From Symsagittifera roscoffensis (taxonomy: Eukaryota; Xenacoelomorpha; Acoela; Convolutidae), in contig NC_087064.1 of the NCBI RefSeq assembly GCF_963678635.1, positions 65,775,548-65,839,547 on the forward strand: DNA of 64,000 bases, written 5' to 3'. Positions 11,469-23,962 of the stretch are shown one piece after another (position 1 is the first letter of the stretch; the number at the start of each line of letters is the position of its first letter). The translations under genes were made by a program, and so were the position numbers. The notes below the pieces were generated by a model. That model was not told where the DNA came from, did not search any database, and worked only from the letters and a program-made list of their open reading frames with translations.

Positions 11469-11759
11469 GTGGGAAAAAAATTAAACTAATATACGCTATG
11501 ATACGTAATAGGATATCTAACCCTTTTCTCTCCCTCGAGGAGTTCAGCCAAGGGATTGAGAAGAAAAATTAACTATTTTTCACTATGACAAAGAAATTTT
11601 ACTGCTCGGAAGGAATGATTGATTAGAACGAGGAGCATAATTCATGATTCCGGCGGATTATAATCGATGACTACAAAAAGTAGATAGATTTTAACTGCAC
11701 CGTAATGAAGTATCACTAAGAGTAAATAAATTTTAAATGCGAAAATTTTGTGTTTTAGT

Positions 11760-13204
11760 TTAATTGTCCCCTTCCATAAATTTCTCTAACTCCGCGTTGA
11801 TGATTTCACTATCTAAGTCAATATAGTTGTCAAAACTATTCACCGCATCTCTCAGGGATTCGTCAGTGGAGATAATAGAGATTTTATCCGAGGATGAGGA
11901 AATTAGTGAATCAGATGTAGCTTCGTCAGATTGGATGTCGAAATTAGGGATTTGAATATCCGAGGGATTTCTTGTAATGGTTCGAGTGAGGGTGTCCGAA
12001 CTGTCGTTTTCGTCCAGTGGTATTGGATTCTTTGCGGAGCCTGGATGGTTTTTGATCTCATCTATAATATCTATGTAAAATCTTTTACCATAGAATTTGG
12101 GAGGTCCGACATTTCGACTCGAACGTCTTAATTTAAAATCATTACCAGTAATAATGGTCTCCTTTGGATGCCTTTCCTCAGTAACCACGTTTTCCTCAGA
12201 GGAGTCTTCTATCTCGAATACTGGAAATTCGACAGGATTTTCTCCCTCCGCCTCCTTCGTTGTATCCAACGGAGCGTTTGGGCCCTTTGATGACCCAGTA
12301 GTAGGAGGTTTGTTAGGTGACTGTGAAGTAGTTTGAGCTGCTGGTTTTCATACTGATTGAGCATTCCGCTGTGTCCGTCGGATGAGGTTGTTCGTCTAAA
12401 ATCTCAGGTTTTATATTAGTTTGATATGTTTGAGGGTTTAATGGTGAGGTAGGTTCTTCGATAAGAATGGGGTTATCCGAAATGCAACGTTCTCTTATCA
12501 TTTCTCTGCATGGGAAACCGCCCGCGATCCACTCCCAATCACTAATGTCGGATGTATCCGACGGAATGAACATGGATTCGTCACCTGCTAAGTATCTGGT
12601 ATTAGAAGTCGAGGCTTTATTTCGGGCTCGGTTTGACTTCTTAGTTGGGTGGTTTATCCCTCTAGACCTAGTGGTGACCGGAGTCGGGTGCTCTATTTGA
12701 CGTCTCGTTTTGGGGCCAAGTTTCTGCATCTGTCTGGGCTTTGATCTGTTAGTCTTTCTTGGACCTACTTGTAAATCAGAGTTAGTAAAAGAAGGAAAAG
12801 AAATATTTCCTTTGAATGAACGGATTGTAGAGGATTTAAACTTTGGGATGGCGATGTCCGATTTTCTAATGATTTTTCCGTCGGATAGTTTGACCGTAGA
12901 TTTTGTTGCGTTTATTATTTTCTGGCCCAATTGTTTATAAAAGGGATTTCCGTGTATACTTCCGTTGGTCTTTCGGAGTAAGTTACCTTTAAACGGGCTG
13001 TTTAGAGACACTCGGAGATTTTGAAGCTGTCGGATCGTCTGAGCCATAACTTTTCTCAAGCGGTGACTGATTCTTCTTTGGTATTAGAGGATCTTTGTAT
13101 CCGTCTTCTATCCGATCGTCCGCGTTCGAGTCAAGGGCCCTTTCCTTGCTTAAGATCGACTTCCCTTCGTCTAAAAATCCACCGGATAAATTACTAGATG
13201 CCAA
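11760..13204 (-). pseudogene. Pol C-terminal tail / downstream ORF of the first Ty3-type element
   Basis: Three overlapping frames (12989-13204, 12313-13059, 11760-12269) continue after the integrase core. The middle one has a segment with KSTVKLSDGKIIRKSDIA that looks like the small C-terminal beta-barrel of Ty3-type integrases, followed by a long basic and Ser/Thr/Pro-rich stretch. The last frame is acidic and Ser-rich, with no membrane segment or signal peptide, so an envelope protein is not supported. The frame changes show decay. Confidence 0.6.
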
Positions 13205-13232
13205 TTGTTTCCAGATCGTGTTCGGTTTTCTA

Positions 13233-14105
13233 TTAAAATGTATTTCGAACGGTGAACATTTTATTTTTGATTGAAAGGAAGATCGTAAGTTCCAAATGAT
13301 TTTCGAGATAGCGAAATGTAATGTAGGTTTTTTGTTGTTCTAGTGACATTGCTAATAAATTGTTTTTTACAATATGAACAAGTTTTTCTACAAGACCGTT
13401 AGAACGATGGTCCCCAACTGTACAAAATATTAATTTAATATTAAAAGAATTACAGAATAATTTAAAATCCTGACTAGTAAAACAGGATGCGTGGTCGACA
13501 CGAATAGAGTTTGGAATCCCATGGAGGTAAAAAGAATCTTGAAGGAATTCGATTACCGAGTTTGAAGACGTTGAAGATGTAATTTTAGCTGAAGGAAATT
13601 TTGAGAAACGATCTCTACATAATAAAATGTATTTATTCTTTCCCCAGGTGTTGTCTAATGGGCTGGCAAAATCGATATTAATTTCCTCATTAGGTTCGGA
13701 TAAGGCGGGTAGTTCGCTAATTTGTGTGGTAGGTATACTGCCCTTTATATTCTTACCAGTTTGGGTGCATTGGGTACAGTTAATCCCATGGAAGTAGATT
13801 TGTCGGTTTATGTGAGGCCACCAAATATACTGTGCTAAGTATTTCATACCGAATTGGCCAGGGTGGGTTTCGTGTAGAGTTTTTAAAACGGCGTTCCGAA
13901 GTGTAAAAGGAATAACCAATTTTCCATCCAAATATAATAATCCGTCGGACTCGTGGAGGTCTTTCGAAAATTGGTACAGATAACGGGAAATTGCGTTGAT
14001 GTTTTTAACTTTGTTCTGTAGAGTTTTCACAATTGGGTTTAGCATTTCATCGTCTTCCGTTAGTAATGCGACCAACTTTGCGTTAAATAACGTGTTTAAA
14101 TCCAT
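13233..14105 (-). pseudogene. Retrotransposon integrase
   Basis: The enzyme would insert the element's cDNA. The frame contains an HHCC zinc-binding module (H's near HETHPG, cysteines in CTQC) followed by the rve catalytic core. The three acidic residues are visible in the contexts INIDFASPL, RVDHASCF and NGLVEKLV. The first ATG follows the RNase H frame with a 10-base overlap. The core looks complete but the downstream tail is shifted. Confidence 0.85.
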
Positions 14106-15960
14106 AGGTTTTCTCGGTATTTTGTTACTAATTTTTTGTGTTCTGAAGAAATTTGGAAATCGATTGAGACCTGTACCCCGGAGGTGGAAGGATTTACTAC
14201 AATTTGATTATTAAAAATATTTATACTATTTATAAGTTTGAAATCCGAGGGATTACTAATTAAACTACTATTAAGGATTAAAAAACGAATGAAAGCTGAA
14301 TTTGATAAAACGATTTTAGTAGGGTCAGTATTTGAAAAGTCCGAGGGAATGCATTTAGCGTTACAAAGTTCTTTTCTATAATGTTTTTGATTGCAAATTG
14401 GAATGGAAGGATTAATGAAGTTCAACGCTGTAATTATTACGTGATTTCGTAATCTCGTGTAATTGGAATTTTCCGAAATTGAACTAATTGAATTACGTAA
14501 TGAATTTTTGTTATCTGACGGATTGAGTGCTTTATATATTTTTTTGGTAGTTGCAACTACGAATTCTTCGTCATATTGTGACGGGGAAATTGCCTTTTCC
14601 GAAGGAGATCTTGAAATTAGGTCAGTAAAACCCATATCTTTTCCCGCTAAATGCTTTATAGTAAAATTAAATGGTAAAAGACAATCTACCCATCTTGTCA
14701 ATCGACTATGATAGGTTTTGTTTCCGTGACAGGGCGGAGAGGAGAGCTTTGTGATTAGTAATAATTTCAAATTCTGAGCCATAGAGATAGTTTTTATAAT
14801 GTTATACCGCCCATACACCTCCTAATAACTCTAATTCGTTTGTTGAATAATTGGATTCGTGAGGATTTCAAAATCTTGAAGCGAACGATACTGTTTTCCA
14901 ATCCTTCCCGTGGAGTTGTTCGAGGGATGCACCTAACTCGTTATGTGAAGCGTCAGTTTTTACTCTCGTGGATTTTTTAACGTCGAAGTGAGTGTTTTCT
15001 GTAAAATTGACTATTTCTTATTTTATCTTATCGAACGCTTTTTTGTGATCATCATTCCAAAGGAAAATTGACTTCTTGTTCAAAAGAGGTCTTAACGGGC
15101 TTCCGAGGGATGCTAAATTTGGTACGAATTTGATGTACTGATTAGTTGACCCAAAGAATGGTCTTAATTCCTTTAGATTTTTTGGAATTGGGATATCTTT
15201 TAGTTTTATCGATTTGGTTTTATCGATTAGAGTAGTGATTCTCGATTTTGATATTTTAAAGCCTAGCCATTCGCTTTCTTTTTGGACAAATTTGTATTTC
15301 GAACATTTTACATCGAAATTGTAACTATCTAACGTTGATAAAATTTTATAGACAATTTTCTTGTGATCGATAAAACTTCCTTTGGAAGCGACTAGAATGT
15401 CATCAAGGTAACAATTTGTAATAGGAAATTTTCCCAGTGTTGAGTCCATGACTCTTTGAAATTCGTTAGGCATATCGCCGAGTCCGTAAAACCGGTTAAG
15501 AATTGATATGTGCCCGTTATATCTCCACCAACCAGGCTAAAATTGCATTGGTTGCTAATAAAATTGTCTAACGAAAGTTGACTATATGCATTTTGTAAAT
15601 CTAGATTGGTGAACCACACTTCTCCGGTGGAGTTGTTGGAAATTTGAGCCGCTACGTTATCCACAAATTCGTGTATGTTGCGCATCTGGTATTTGTTCTT
15701 GTAAATTTGTTTGTTGATGAATTTTGAATCTAGGGCTAGCTTTATCGATTTGTCCTTTTTACAAGTGATAACTATCGGACTAATAAATCTGTCCTCGTCG
15801 CAATTTTCTAATTTTTTGATATGTCCTTCGGATTCAAGTCTGCACAATTCTGTTTTTACTGAATCCAGAAAATGTAGTAGGACTCGTCTGCCTTTTAGTT
15901 GAATTGGCTTTAGAGGTTCGTGAAAAGTTGTTATTTTTGTTTGATTTTTTATTTTCCCAA
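14096..15960 (-). pseudogene. Reverse transcriptase and RNase H, frameshifted
   Basis: RT is split over frames 15392-15847 and 15018-15473. The first has the finger/palm motif VWFTNLDLQNAYSQL, and the second has the catalytic YLDD in CYLDDILVASKG. RNase H follows: a TDASHNELGASL stretch with the first Asp near 14960, a stop shortly after, then NELELLGG and finally KHLAGKDMGFTDLISR near 14640. The frameshift near 15470 and the RNase H stop inactivate this copy. Upstream, the junction with the gag-protease frame is interrupted near 15970. Confidence 0.88.
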
Positions 15961-15973
15961 TCTGGAAGAATAG

Positions 15974-17594
15974 TTAATTGAAAGTCTTGGAAATCATGTC
16001 TATTTCATTCTCTTTGTCAAGTGATGTAATTGAATTGATAGACTTACAAGTTTTCTTGTTGGAGTGTAGTGGGTGGTATTTTTGCGAAACTTCAATTCCC
16101 ACTTTTGGCAAGTTGTCATTCCCCAAGATGTTTCTTTCGTGTCCTTGTTTTAGGAAGAAGTGACTTTCCTTATGAGACCATCCGTTAGAGAAAATGGGAA
16201 CAATTACTTTTCCAGTGATATTTTTTGCATTGTTCGTAAATCCGCAATAAAGTTCTTTAGTCGCTTGGTCCACTGGATATATCTTCACATAAGGGTCTCG
16301 TAACTTCAACTCGTGTAAAACGTTTTGTTTGAGGAAACTCACGGGGCTAGCTGAATCTACCTGTATATTGAGAATTACTTGGTTATTGCTTCCTAAACCG
16401 ATGTTTAGTTGTTTCTTCATTTCCTTTCCTTGATCGTCGTAGATAGTTGTTACGTTTATTACAGAGTAATCATCGTTATCGCTCTGTCCGGACTCCGACC
16501 ATGCGTTGATTACTCCACAGCATTCTCTATTAGCGCGGTCGTTATTTACATCCGGTTGTTCCGAAGGGTAATTACAATCTGTATTTTTTACAATTTGACT
16601 ATCCACAATGTTTACATTTTTACGGCGTGATTTACAGAGTCTAGTAAAATGTCCTCGATATTTACAAGTCGTACAGGTCGTATCTTTTGCGGGACAAACT
16701 GCCAGATGTCCTTTGGTAAAATTTCCGCCGCATTTCATACACGTGTTGTTCCCTTCGATGTTTAAGGTGGGATCTTTTTTTACATTAAAATGATTAAAAG
16801 AGTTATTGGAAGGGTATCCGTTGGATTTAAAAGTACTCGTCATTTTGATGTGGTTTGTTATTCTTTTTTCATCGATCAAGGCCACATTTAAAGCTTTTAG
16901 TGGGGGTAGAGTTTCCGTAAGAAGTTTCCGTTGAATATTCGAGTTCTTCATATTGTTTATAAATATATCTCGGATCCACTCGTCTTCTCCTGTGGGAATA
17001 TCACATCTTTTCGCCATTTCTGCTAGTGCTCCCCAGAATTGTTCTAGCAATTCTCTGTCCCTCCGTTTTCTATTGAGCAGCTTGTGTCTTTCGAAGGTTA
17101 TGTTTGTCTTTCTCACGAAGGCTATTGACAAATTTTCCCAAAACTCTTTGAAAGAAATTTGCAGGACTTTAACTCTCGTGAACTTTTGGCCGAATATTTT
17201 CTTTTCTTCGTTTCCGAGGGCTAAATAAAGTATGAATCTGACTTTTTTGTCCGCCTCTTCAAGTCTCATGCCGTTAAACTTCTTAGTTTCTGACTTAACT
17301 GAGGCCATTTCTTCGTCATCGAACCTCTTTTGCTCGCGGATATTCCTCTCGATGCGAGATGGTTTTTGAGCATCGGATTCGTTTTCCGGTGGATTTTCTA
17401 GTGTTGGAGGGAGTGGATGATATCGTTCCGTTGGACTTAGGAGATTTTCGATATCGATGTTTTCTTTTGCGATTATTGCTAGTTGAAATAAGTCGCTCCA
17501 CTCTTCCCAAGGAATTGGTGGGTCCACTGTGTGGTTTCGTCAGAATGAAGGTATACCTCTCACGTTTGATTTGTTACTGTTTGACTGAGCCATG
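15974..17594 (-). pseudogene. Gag-protease polyprotein of the first Ty3-type element
   Basis: The main frame (17527-15974) has a capsid-like helical region rich in Glu/Lys. Two cysteine-rich knuckles follow (CMKCGGNFTKGHLAVC and a CX2CX4HX4C in CTTCKYRGHFTRLC), then an aspartic protease with the active site VDSASP. The true start is probably the ATG at 17594, which begins M-A-Q-S as in the second element; a stop and frame change near 17550 separate it from the main frame. The A of this ATG is the last base of the LTR. Confidence 0.88.
17578..17593 (-). promoter_or_regulatory. Primer-binding site candidate
   Basis: The minus strand reads TGGCTCAGTCAAACAG right after the LTR ending ...TATCA. 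The second element has TGGCGCAGTCAACAGG in the same position. A TGG start fits pairing with a tRNA 3' CCA. I cannot name the tRNA. The site overlaps the gag start codon. Confidence 0.55.
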
Positions 17595-17793
17595 ATAAAT
17601 TGTTTCTTTCTTACGGATAATTCTACTTAGTTACAAATAAGATATGTTTAAAAAGTGAATTAATATCTGTATTAAAACATTAAAAAAGTGAGAGATCATT
17701 CTCTGCCGGAGAGAATGAACAAACCAAGGTCAAATCTAAATTAACCAGTTAAAGTAATTAAATGAATTAAGAAGAATGATATGAATCGCAACA
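17594..17793 (-). repeat. 5' LTR of the first Ty3-type element
   Basis: 200 bp, TG...CA, a direct repeat of 11256-11459. It should contain the promoter of the element; no TATA box can be assigned with confidence. Confidence 0.92.
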
Positions 17794-18186
17794 CATACAT
17801 ACATACACACACATATATACCCATACACATACACACCTCATGAGATGTCTAAAGCTGATGCACGCAAAAACTTATTTTTAAGTTCGAAAAGCTCGTATAT
17901 TGGTAAGACGCTGATTCAAATTTCCTACTGAATATTATGGTGTAAAACAAATTGATCTTGTTAACAATCCCCCCCCCCCCTTTATTGTATCTACTAAAAA
18001 ATCTCCAACTCTGTAAAAATAATCATAATATAGCACAAGAACGTTGCATGTAAATTCGAACTTTGCTGCGTTCCGATTGGTCGAAAATTCGCTGCAAGCT
18101 ATCTACTTAACAATCTTCCCCTTTTCTTGAAACTTATAATATAATCAAAAGAAATCGTTTGTCCTTTAGAAAAAATTCACTGTAAA
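17794..18186. repeat. CATA/CA microsatellite and spacer
   Basis: A (CATA)n/(CA)n tract occupies about 17794-17837, directly against the LTR. A poly-C run lies near 17970. No gene. Confidence 0.6.
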
Positions 18187-18396
18187 ATTCAGAATATTTA
18201 CAATATGATCAATTAACCACGGTCATTTCTTAGCTATTGGTACGCTAGATCATGAAATTCAACAGTTATTAGGGCGATTTTTTTTTCAGAATAAAAATTC
18301 AGAATATTTACAATATGATCAATTAACCACGGTCATTTCTTAGCTATTGGTACGCTAGATCATGAAATTCAACAGTTATTAGGGCGATTTTTTTCG
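18187..18396 (+). repeat. Tandem duplication, ~110-bp period
   Basis: The block beginning ATTCAGAATATTTACAATAT and ending GGGCGATTTTTTT occurs at about 18187-18285 and again at 18297-18394 with almost no change. The near identity suggests a recent duplication or an assembly artefact, given the gap 290 bp away. Confidence 0.88.
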
Positions 18397-18689
18397 AGTG
18401 ATTTGCTTCACACAAAAATTCATCAGCTTTTTGGAGCAATAAAGAGAAAGTTTTTACACACTTTTTCACACTGAGGCGAAACTGAGCTTCGCAGCACTTG
18501 CAAAACAAAACAATAAAAAATCTTGTTCAAAAAATTCAAAAATCTTGAAAAAACTATTTCTATCAAAATGAATAAGGCTAGTTTTGAAACAAAAATATGC
18601 CAAGACAATAGAATGTGAATAAATGATCCAGAGGTGAGCATTTTAAACATGTTTCTATTGAAACGACTTGAAATTAGTTCATTAAGTCG

Positions 18690-18889
18690 NNNNNNNNNNN
18701 NNNNNNNNNNNNNNNNNNNNNNNNNNNNNNNNNNNNNNNNNNNNNNNNNNNNNNNNNNNNNNNNNNNNNNNNNNNNNNNNNNNNNNNNNNNNNNNNNNNN
18801 NNNNNNNNNNNNNNNNNNNNNNNNNNNNNNNNNNNNNNNNNNNNNNNNNNNNNNNNNNNNNNNNNNNNNNNNNNNNNNNNNNNNNNNNN
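18690..18889. other. Assembly gap (200 N)
   Basis: A run of about 200 unspecified bases marks a scaffold join of unknown true length. Confidence 0.99.
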
Positions 18890-20824
18890 GTCTTTGTGTT
18901 GATGTTCAGCGAACAAAATTTTTCAGGACAGATTTACTTTTGCTTCACTGTCTGAGTTGGCAGGCAATCGGTAGTTCTCTGTCCACTGTTAGGATCGAGA
19001 AAAAAATGCGGTACAATCGCATTTTTGAGAGTTTTTTTGAATAAAATTGAGAAAAAAAACAACCATACGTTGAATAAAAATTCTAAGCACGAATAATTGA
19101 GAAAAAAACAATCATAACTCAAAGCGTCTTCCCACTCAATTGTTTTTAATTTGGACAACATTTCATCGAAGGGGTGAAAAGTTTTTCATTTTTGGCAAGG
19201 TTGATTCTGACTATATTTTTAAAGTTTTTCTTCAGGTACCACACCTGAGACTTGACACATTTGTTTGTTGCTAACGTCCCCTCTGCACTATATTTTTCCA
19301 CCCGGATGGCCGTACAAAATTGAATTCAAAATTTTAATAAATTTGATTTATTTTGTGAAAGCTTAAAATAAACTTTTTTAATTTTTCGAAGCAAATCAAA
19401 CAAAAACGGAGATGAGATTAGAAGCCCTCAAAATGAAAATGACAGTGAACAAAAAAACTTAAATTTTGGGATCTGGTCTGAGTTATCGTTTATTGGTGGC
19501 TAACAAAACAGTGTTACTTTTACAAGTTTTAATATGACTTTGCGATTCTTTATTTCGCACCTAAATTCAATTTTCTCTGCTAGTCAGCAGCTAGAAGATT
19601 GAATCAAAATCCATTTGTTGACCTATCACTGGAACAGTTGTTTTATATTCTAATATAATTTTTTTTATAGTTTTTAAGTTTTTTTAAATAAAACTAGAAT
19701 TTCAAGTCGCAAATTACTAGAAAAAAACACAAAATAATTAGAAGAATCTTGAATGAATAAATTAGAAGCAAGATTTTGACAAAAAATCATAGCAATGATT
19801 GACGAGACCGCCCTTTCTACCGTCGGCAAAATATTTTAATTTAAATTCCTAGAGTGTGTTTTATAATTGTGATGTTGAGGTAAGGCGAGTTTTAGGTTGA
19901 TCCATCTGAAATGGATCAAAGTTCCACTGTCTAATAAAAAAGCAACTTAACGGATTGTTCCAACCCGGTTTTTAACGGCGTTCATGTATTTTGGGTATTT
20001 TGAGACCTAAGTATGGGGACGTTCTTAATTCTAGAGTGGGGGGGATATTTTGGTAGTAGCCTTAAGCAGTAGCGGGTCGTAGTCTCATGTCACAAGCGAA
20101 CCGAATTGGCTCCGACTGATTTGAGGTGGAAAAACACAAGAGATAGTGTCCCTGACTCCTGAGCCAATAGTTATAGGGCCTATTTTTCTTAAGCCTCATG
20201 TGTGACTGTAGTAGACGAATGTTACACAGTGTTCCCAAAAATTGAAACAAAAAATGTTTAAAAATTTCAAAAAAAATCATTTCAATCAATTTAAACAAAA
20301 ACAGTTAGCTGAACTGCAACGAAAACCTATATGAGCAAAAAGTGTATCCAGCTGCTGTTGGGTTATTACAGAAAGTTTCCTACGCAGTATTCAAGTAATA
20401 AATTTCTGAATATTTATTTGAACAAATTTTATAAGCAAAAACAGATATCGAATCTTTTCTCTAAACCCATGTGTTAAAAAATGAAAAATATACTGAGAAT
20501 ACTGAGATACTGAGATAAGGTTTCGATACTAAGAAAAACAAGCGGGGGCATTTCCTGAAAGACTAATGCTTAAAGAGTAATGTTGATAAAACATTTACGG
20601 GGTGACTTTGAAAGTTTCATCAGCCAACCAAAAGTTGGATTTTTCAAGCACACATAGCATTTTAGGGTCGAAGAAAAAAAAACGAACGTCTTGTGATCAT
20701 TTTGCCCCATTGTAAAATTTTGAAAAGCTCGAGTATTTTGGAAATTCTGTTTGCTGGGGAGACTGGTAAGACTTCTTCTCGTTGCTTGCGCTCGTCTTGT
20801 GCGGTGCGAACTAAACATTCTTTG

Positions 20825-20895
20825 GTAGGGCTAGCTCAGTGGCAATGTCGTCTGTTCTGGGCAGAATGGCGGTTGCGACTGCGACGGTTGGGGTA
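20825..20895 (+). ncRNA. tRNA-like A box, possible SINE head
   Basis: TAGCTCAGTGG at 20832-20842 matches the tRNA D-arm/A-box consensus exactly. A weaker B-box-like GGTTGCGAC follows at about 20869. No convincing acceptor stem, so a functional tRNA is unlikely; a tRNA-derived SINE remnant is possible. Confidence 0.3.
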
Positions 20896-21651
20896 TTACT
20901 ATCGCTCAGATCCTTGGTGTTTTTCACAATTAGTCGTGCATCAGGTTTGTGCGTGGAAATATCGTGATTTTGTTCACCCCTAGTTTCAAAAAAAATTCTC
21001 CATCCGTAATTGCTCTTGCGCGGCATTTATGAGTTTGGTATTTCGAGCAGTTCCAATCTGTAGTTGTCTTGTTTTTGCGTTTAAGGTAGAACTCGTGGCT
21101 TGATGCCACTAGCATTCGCTTGTATTCCGAATATAAAGTAAAATGGAAAGACGCTTCAAACATTATATCTGATCTAATAGAGTAGTATACTTTGGTTGAA
21201 GAAATAGGCAGTATGATCTTTTATAAAACTCGCAAACCTCTTTGTTGCCTTGCATTAGCACCGTGTAGGTTATCTCTGTTTTAAACGCGTGAATGAGGGA
21301 TTATTTCGTAAGTTTAAAATGCAATTATTTTTGAGCAAAAAATGCATGAAATGAATTAAGAATGGCTTCTCTGGCCTCAATCAGTACACCGAATTGGAAT
21401 ACCACTATGAGTGTAAAGTACCTAATGAAAGGATATAAATTGAAACAATTTATTGTCATTAACAGCAGTTTAAATTGATGTGGGGTTATCTTGTTACGGG
21501 GTTATAATATAGGGGGTGTAAACATAGGGGGTTAAATACCGTGAGGTTAAAGAGTGGGACACCGTTAAAACTATAAGCGTTTTCGGGGATAGTGATTTTC
21601 TTTTCTTTTGTTCTTTCGTTTGTTTTAATCATTCCGACAAAAAGCTAACAT

Positions 21652-21742
21652 AGTTAAAGACTTGTCTCTGGATTCCATAGACCTACACACACCAAATTGT
21701 GCTCTTATTCAGTACATGTTTCGGCCTCGTAATGCTAGAACT
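21652..21742. repeat. Inverted copy of the 5738-5825 repeat
   Basis: The reverse complement carries ACGAGGCC, GAGCACAATTTGGTGTG and TCCAGAGACAAGTCTT in the same order as 5738-5825. Confidence 0.55.
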
Positions 21743-22469
21743 TCTGAGGCTAATCATCTGTTGATTTGAACATCCTTTCAAACAGCAAGTGTTTGAGATT
21801 GAATTTGCGAGTATTTTCCAACAAATGAAAGTATATTTGAGAACTGAGAAAAAACATTGATTTTGAAAGGACTAACTTGTGATTGAAAGAATGTTTTTTA
21901 ATCGCTTTTCTGCAATTGGCTATTTTTCAGAGTTTTGTTATTGCCAAACTCCTTTGTCAAAATGTCCCAAGATTCACTTTCATCAAGATTCTTGACAATC
22001 TCAAATCTCTTTCTTTTCAAAAGAATAAGCAAAAAATGATTCGAACATATTTAGTTCAATTTAAGTTCCGCCAGTTCATTTAGTGCCAGGAGCCGGCACA
22101 AGGAGTTTTTAGATTTTTGCGCGAATAGTTTGTTTTGATGTTTCAACGATGCTGGTTTAAAAGCACAGCTAACAAGAAGTTTGGTTGCTTTGCAATTAGC
22201 ACAGAATGTTTCAATTGTATTCATAAAAAACCTGCACAAAAAAGGTTTGTTTTTCGTTTGTTTTTTATTTTCAAATTCAAGCCGTCAATTTTACGCGATG
22301 TGATAGGAAATTATATGATTGTAAAAAGTTAAGTGAGTTTGGCATATTTGACATCATTGTTCCAAAAATTGAATAACGAAAGATATCGAATTAGCTTTGC
22401 ACGCTTGAAATTAGGCTTAAACTGAAAAGTTTCAGAACGGTTTTCTCGACACTTGGCAAACGCTTTTAT

Positions 22470-22615
22470 TATGATTTTGTGGTACCTGATTTTGAGAAAA
22501 AAAGCCAAAAAAAATGAAAATGATTTTCAAATGATTTTTGTGGAACCTGATTTATGTGGGACAAAATCCGATGATTTTTGTGGTACCTGATTTTGAGAAA
22601 AAGACAAAAAAAAGA
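22470..22615 (+). repeat. Short tandem array (GATTTTTGTGGTACCTGATT)
   Basis: A unit containing GATTTTTGTGGTACCTGATT, usually followed by TTGAGAAAAA and an A-rich stretch, appears three to four times with deletions. No coding role. Confidence 0.6.
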
Positions 22616-23835
22616 AACAAACAAAACCCATCCGAAACAAGTATTCCTCATTTTCCATTGTCGGATCAAAAAGTTTGTGTGGAGGTTAATCAGGTTGATA
22701 TGGATTATTTCAGAGATTTTGTCCCTTAGACTGGACTACTGTTTCTACTGGACTATTGATTGCCTATTGTCCCTCAGCATTGAGTTGTAGTGTCTGGTAG
22801 CCCACCCAGAGTAGATCTGGCGTACATAGCAATGCCAATAAATCAGATAAAAACTCTTGCGATTTTGGTTTAATCTAACTGAAATACTTCATTTACATCT
22901 GTTACGTCGTTAACGATCTTTAAAATTAGTTAAAAAAAATTAGATTGTCTAAGCTATGTGGATGAGACCGCTTGTAAATAAGGTCATATCGAATGAGGAA
23001 ACTAAACCACTTTGAGATTATAATTTATCAGGGGCTATTCATCAGCCCTTTTAGCCGGTCGTCGCCTGTGAAAATGCCCCACCGAGAAAACGTTTTTTTT
23101 TAGACAGATAGAATAGCAAAATGCTGCTTTTTGTGACTTAAACTCCAGATTTTCTAAAAGAAGGAATTGAATTGATTGCCATAAAAGCTCTTTTTTATTT
23201 TGCTTACAAGTGATGCTCAATTTTATACGCTTAAAAAATTAGATCCAAACGCAAAAAAAACACCTCGTCAAAAATGTTAAATAATTCACTGCAATATTTT
23301 TTTACTGCAATAACTCACTGCAATAACTCCCTGCAATGTTTCCTGGCTCAAAAGTTGCAAAAATTTTATAGCATTGCAGACAGCACGCATTTGAGAAAGC
23401 GTTTCTGCGATTGAGTGCATAAGTTTAGAAGAACTGAAAAACAAAAAAATACGTAGTTACAGTGCAAAAAAAAATGTGACAGTAAAGCAAATTGTGTAGG
23501 GAATCAAGAGTTTCAAGCTATCTCGGTATCTTATTGTGAGTTTATAGCTGCTCGTGTCCAAAAGTAGCTTCACGCCATGGGGTTTTAGAAGAATCCAATA
23601 AAAGTTTGATCAGCTTGGTATAGGGCCCAACTTGGCCTTGGTATAGGACCTTGGTCATCATTTTTCATTTTGGCGAGTCGTAATAGCATTGCCAGCTTTT
23701 TCAAAAAAATTTATATTTTGCAGGATGAATGTTTTCACTACTCAATAAAAAAAAGGATTAAAAAGAATTATTTTCTGAACCTGAGCTAAAAATTCAGCTG
23801 AAGACTCAGCTTTGCAAAAACAGTCGTAAAGAGTT

Positions 23836-23962
23836 TGTCATACCGCTGTGTATGAATATCTAATTCTTGAATCCGAATGGATTCATGAACAGTGAATCTC
23901 AATCGGAGCGGTGTAAAACAACTAGTTGATAGACAAAGTTTAGTTTCGACTAAACAATAGTT
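23836..23962 (-). repeat. 3' LTR, outer part (split by the Polinton)
   Basis: TGTCATACCGCTGTG...AACAATAGTT aligns with the first 127 or so bases of the complete LTR at 41819-42032. Its last six bases, ATAGTT (23957-23962), are the left target duplication of the Polinton. Confidence 0.92.
23957..23962. repeat. Polinton target-site duplication, left copy
   Basis: ATAGTT, repeated exactly at 38939-38944. The uninterrupted LTR at 41819-42032 has a single ATAGTT at the matching place, so this is a true duplication rather than part of the element. Six bp is the length known for Polintons. Confidence 0.92.

Larger units (their letters stand above)
11256..17793 (-). mobile_element. Ty3/Gypsy-type LTR retrotransposon, nearly full length, decayed
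   Basis: Two direct ~200-bp LTRs bound gag, protease, RT, RNase H and integrase in Ty3/Gypsy order, all on the minus strand. The primer-binding site begins directly after the 5' LTR and a purine tract lies directly before the 3' LTR. The flanks CATCC (left) and CATAC (right) could be a 5-bp target duplication with one change, in a CA/CATA-rich microsatellite. Frameshifts in gag and RT and a stop in RNase H make this copy inactive. Its pol resembles that of the second element at 38939-42032, so the two are relatives. Confidence 0.93.
18890..23835. other. Gene-free repeat-rich region
   Basis: No gene recognised. Contents I can see are a tRNA-like A box near 20832, the inverted repeat copy at 21652-21742, a short tandem array at 22470-22615 and many poly-A/T tracts. 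No TPST exon is recognisable on the plus strand here. Confidence 0.45.
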
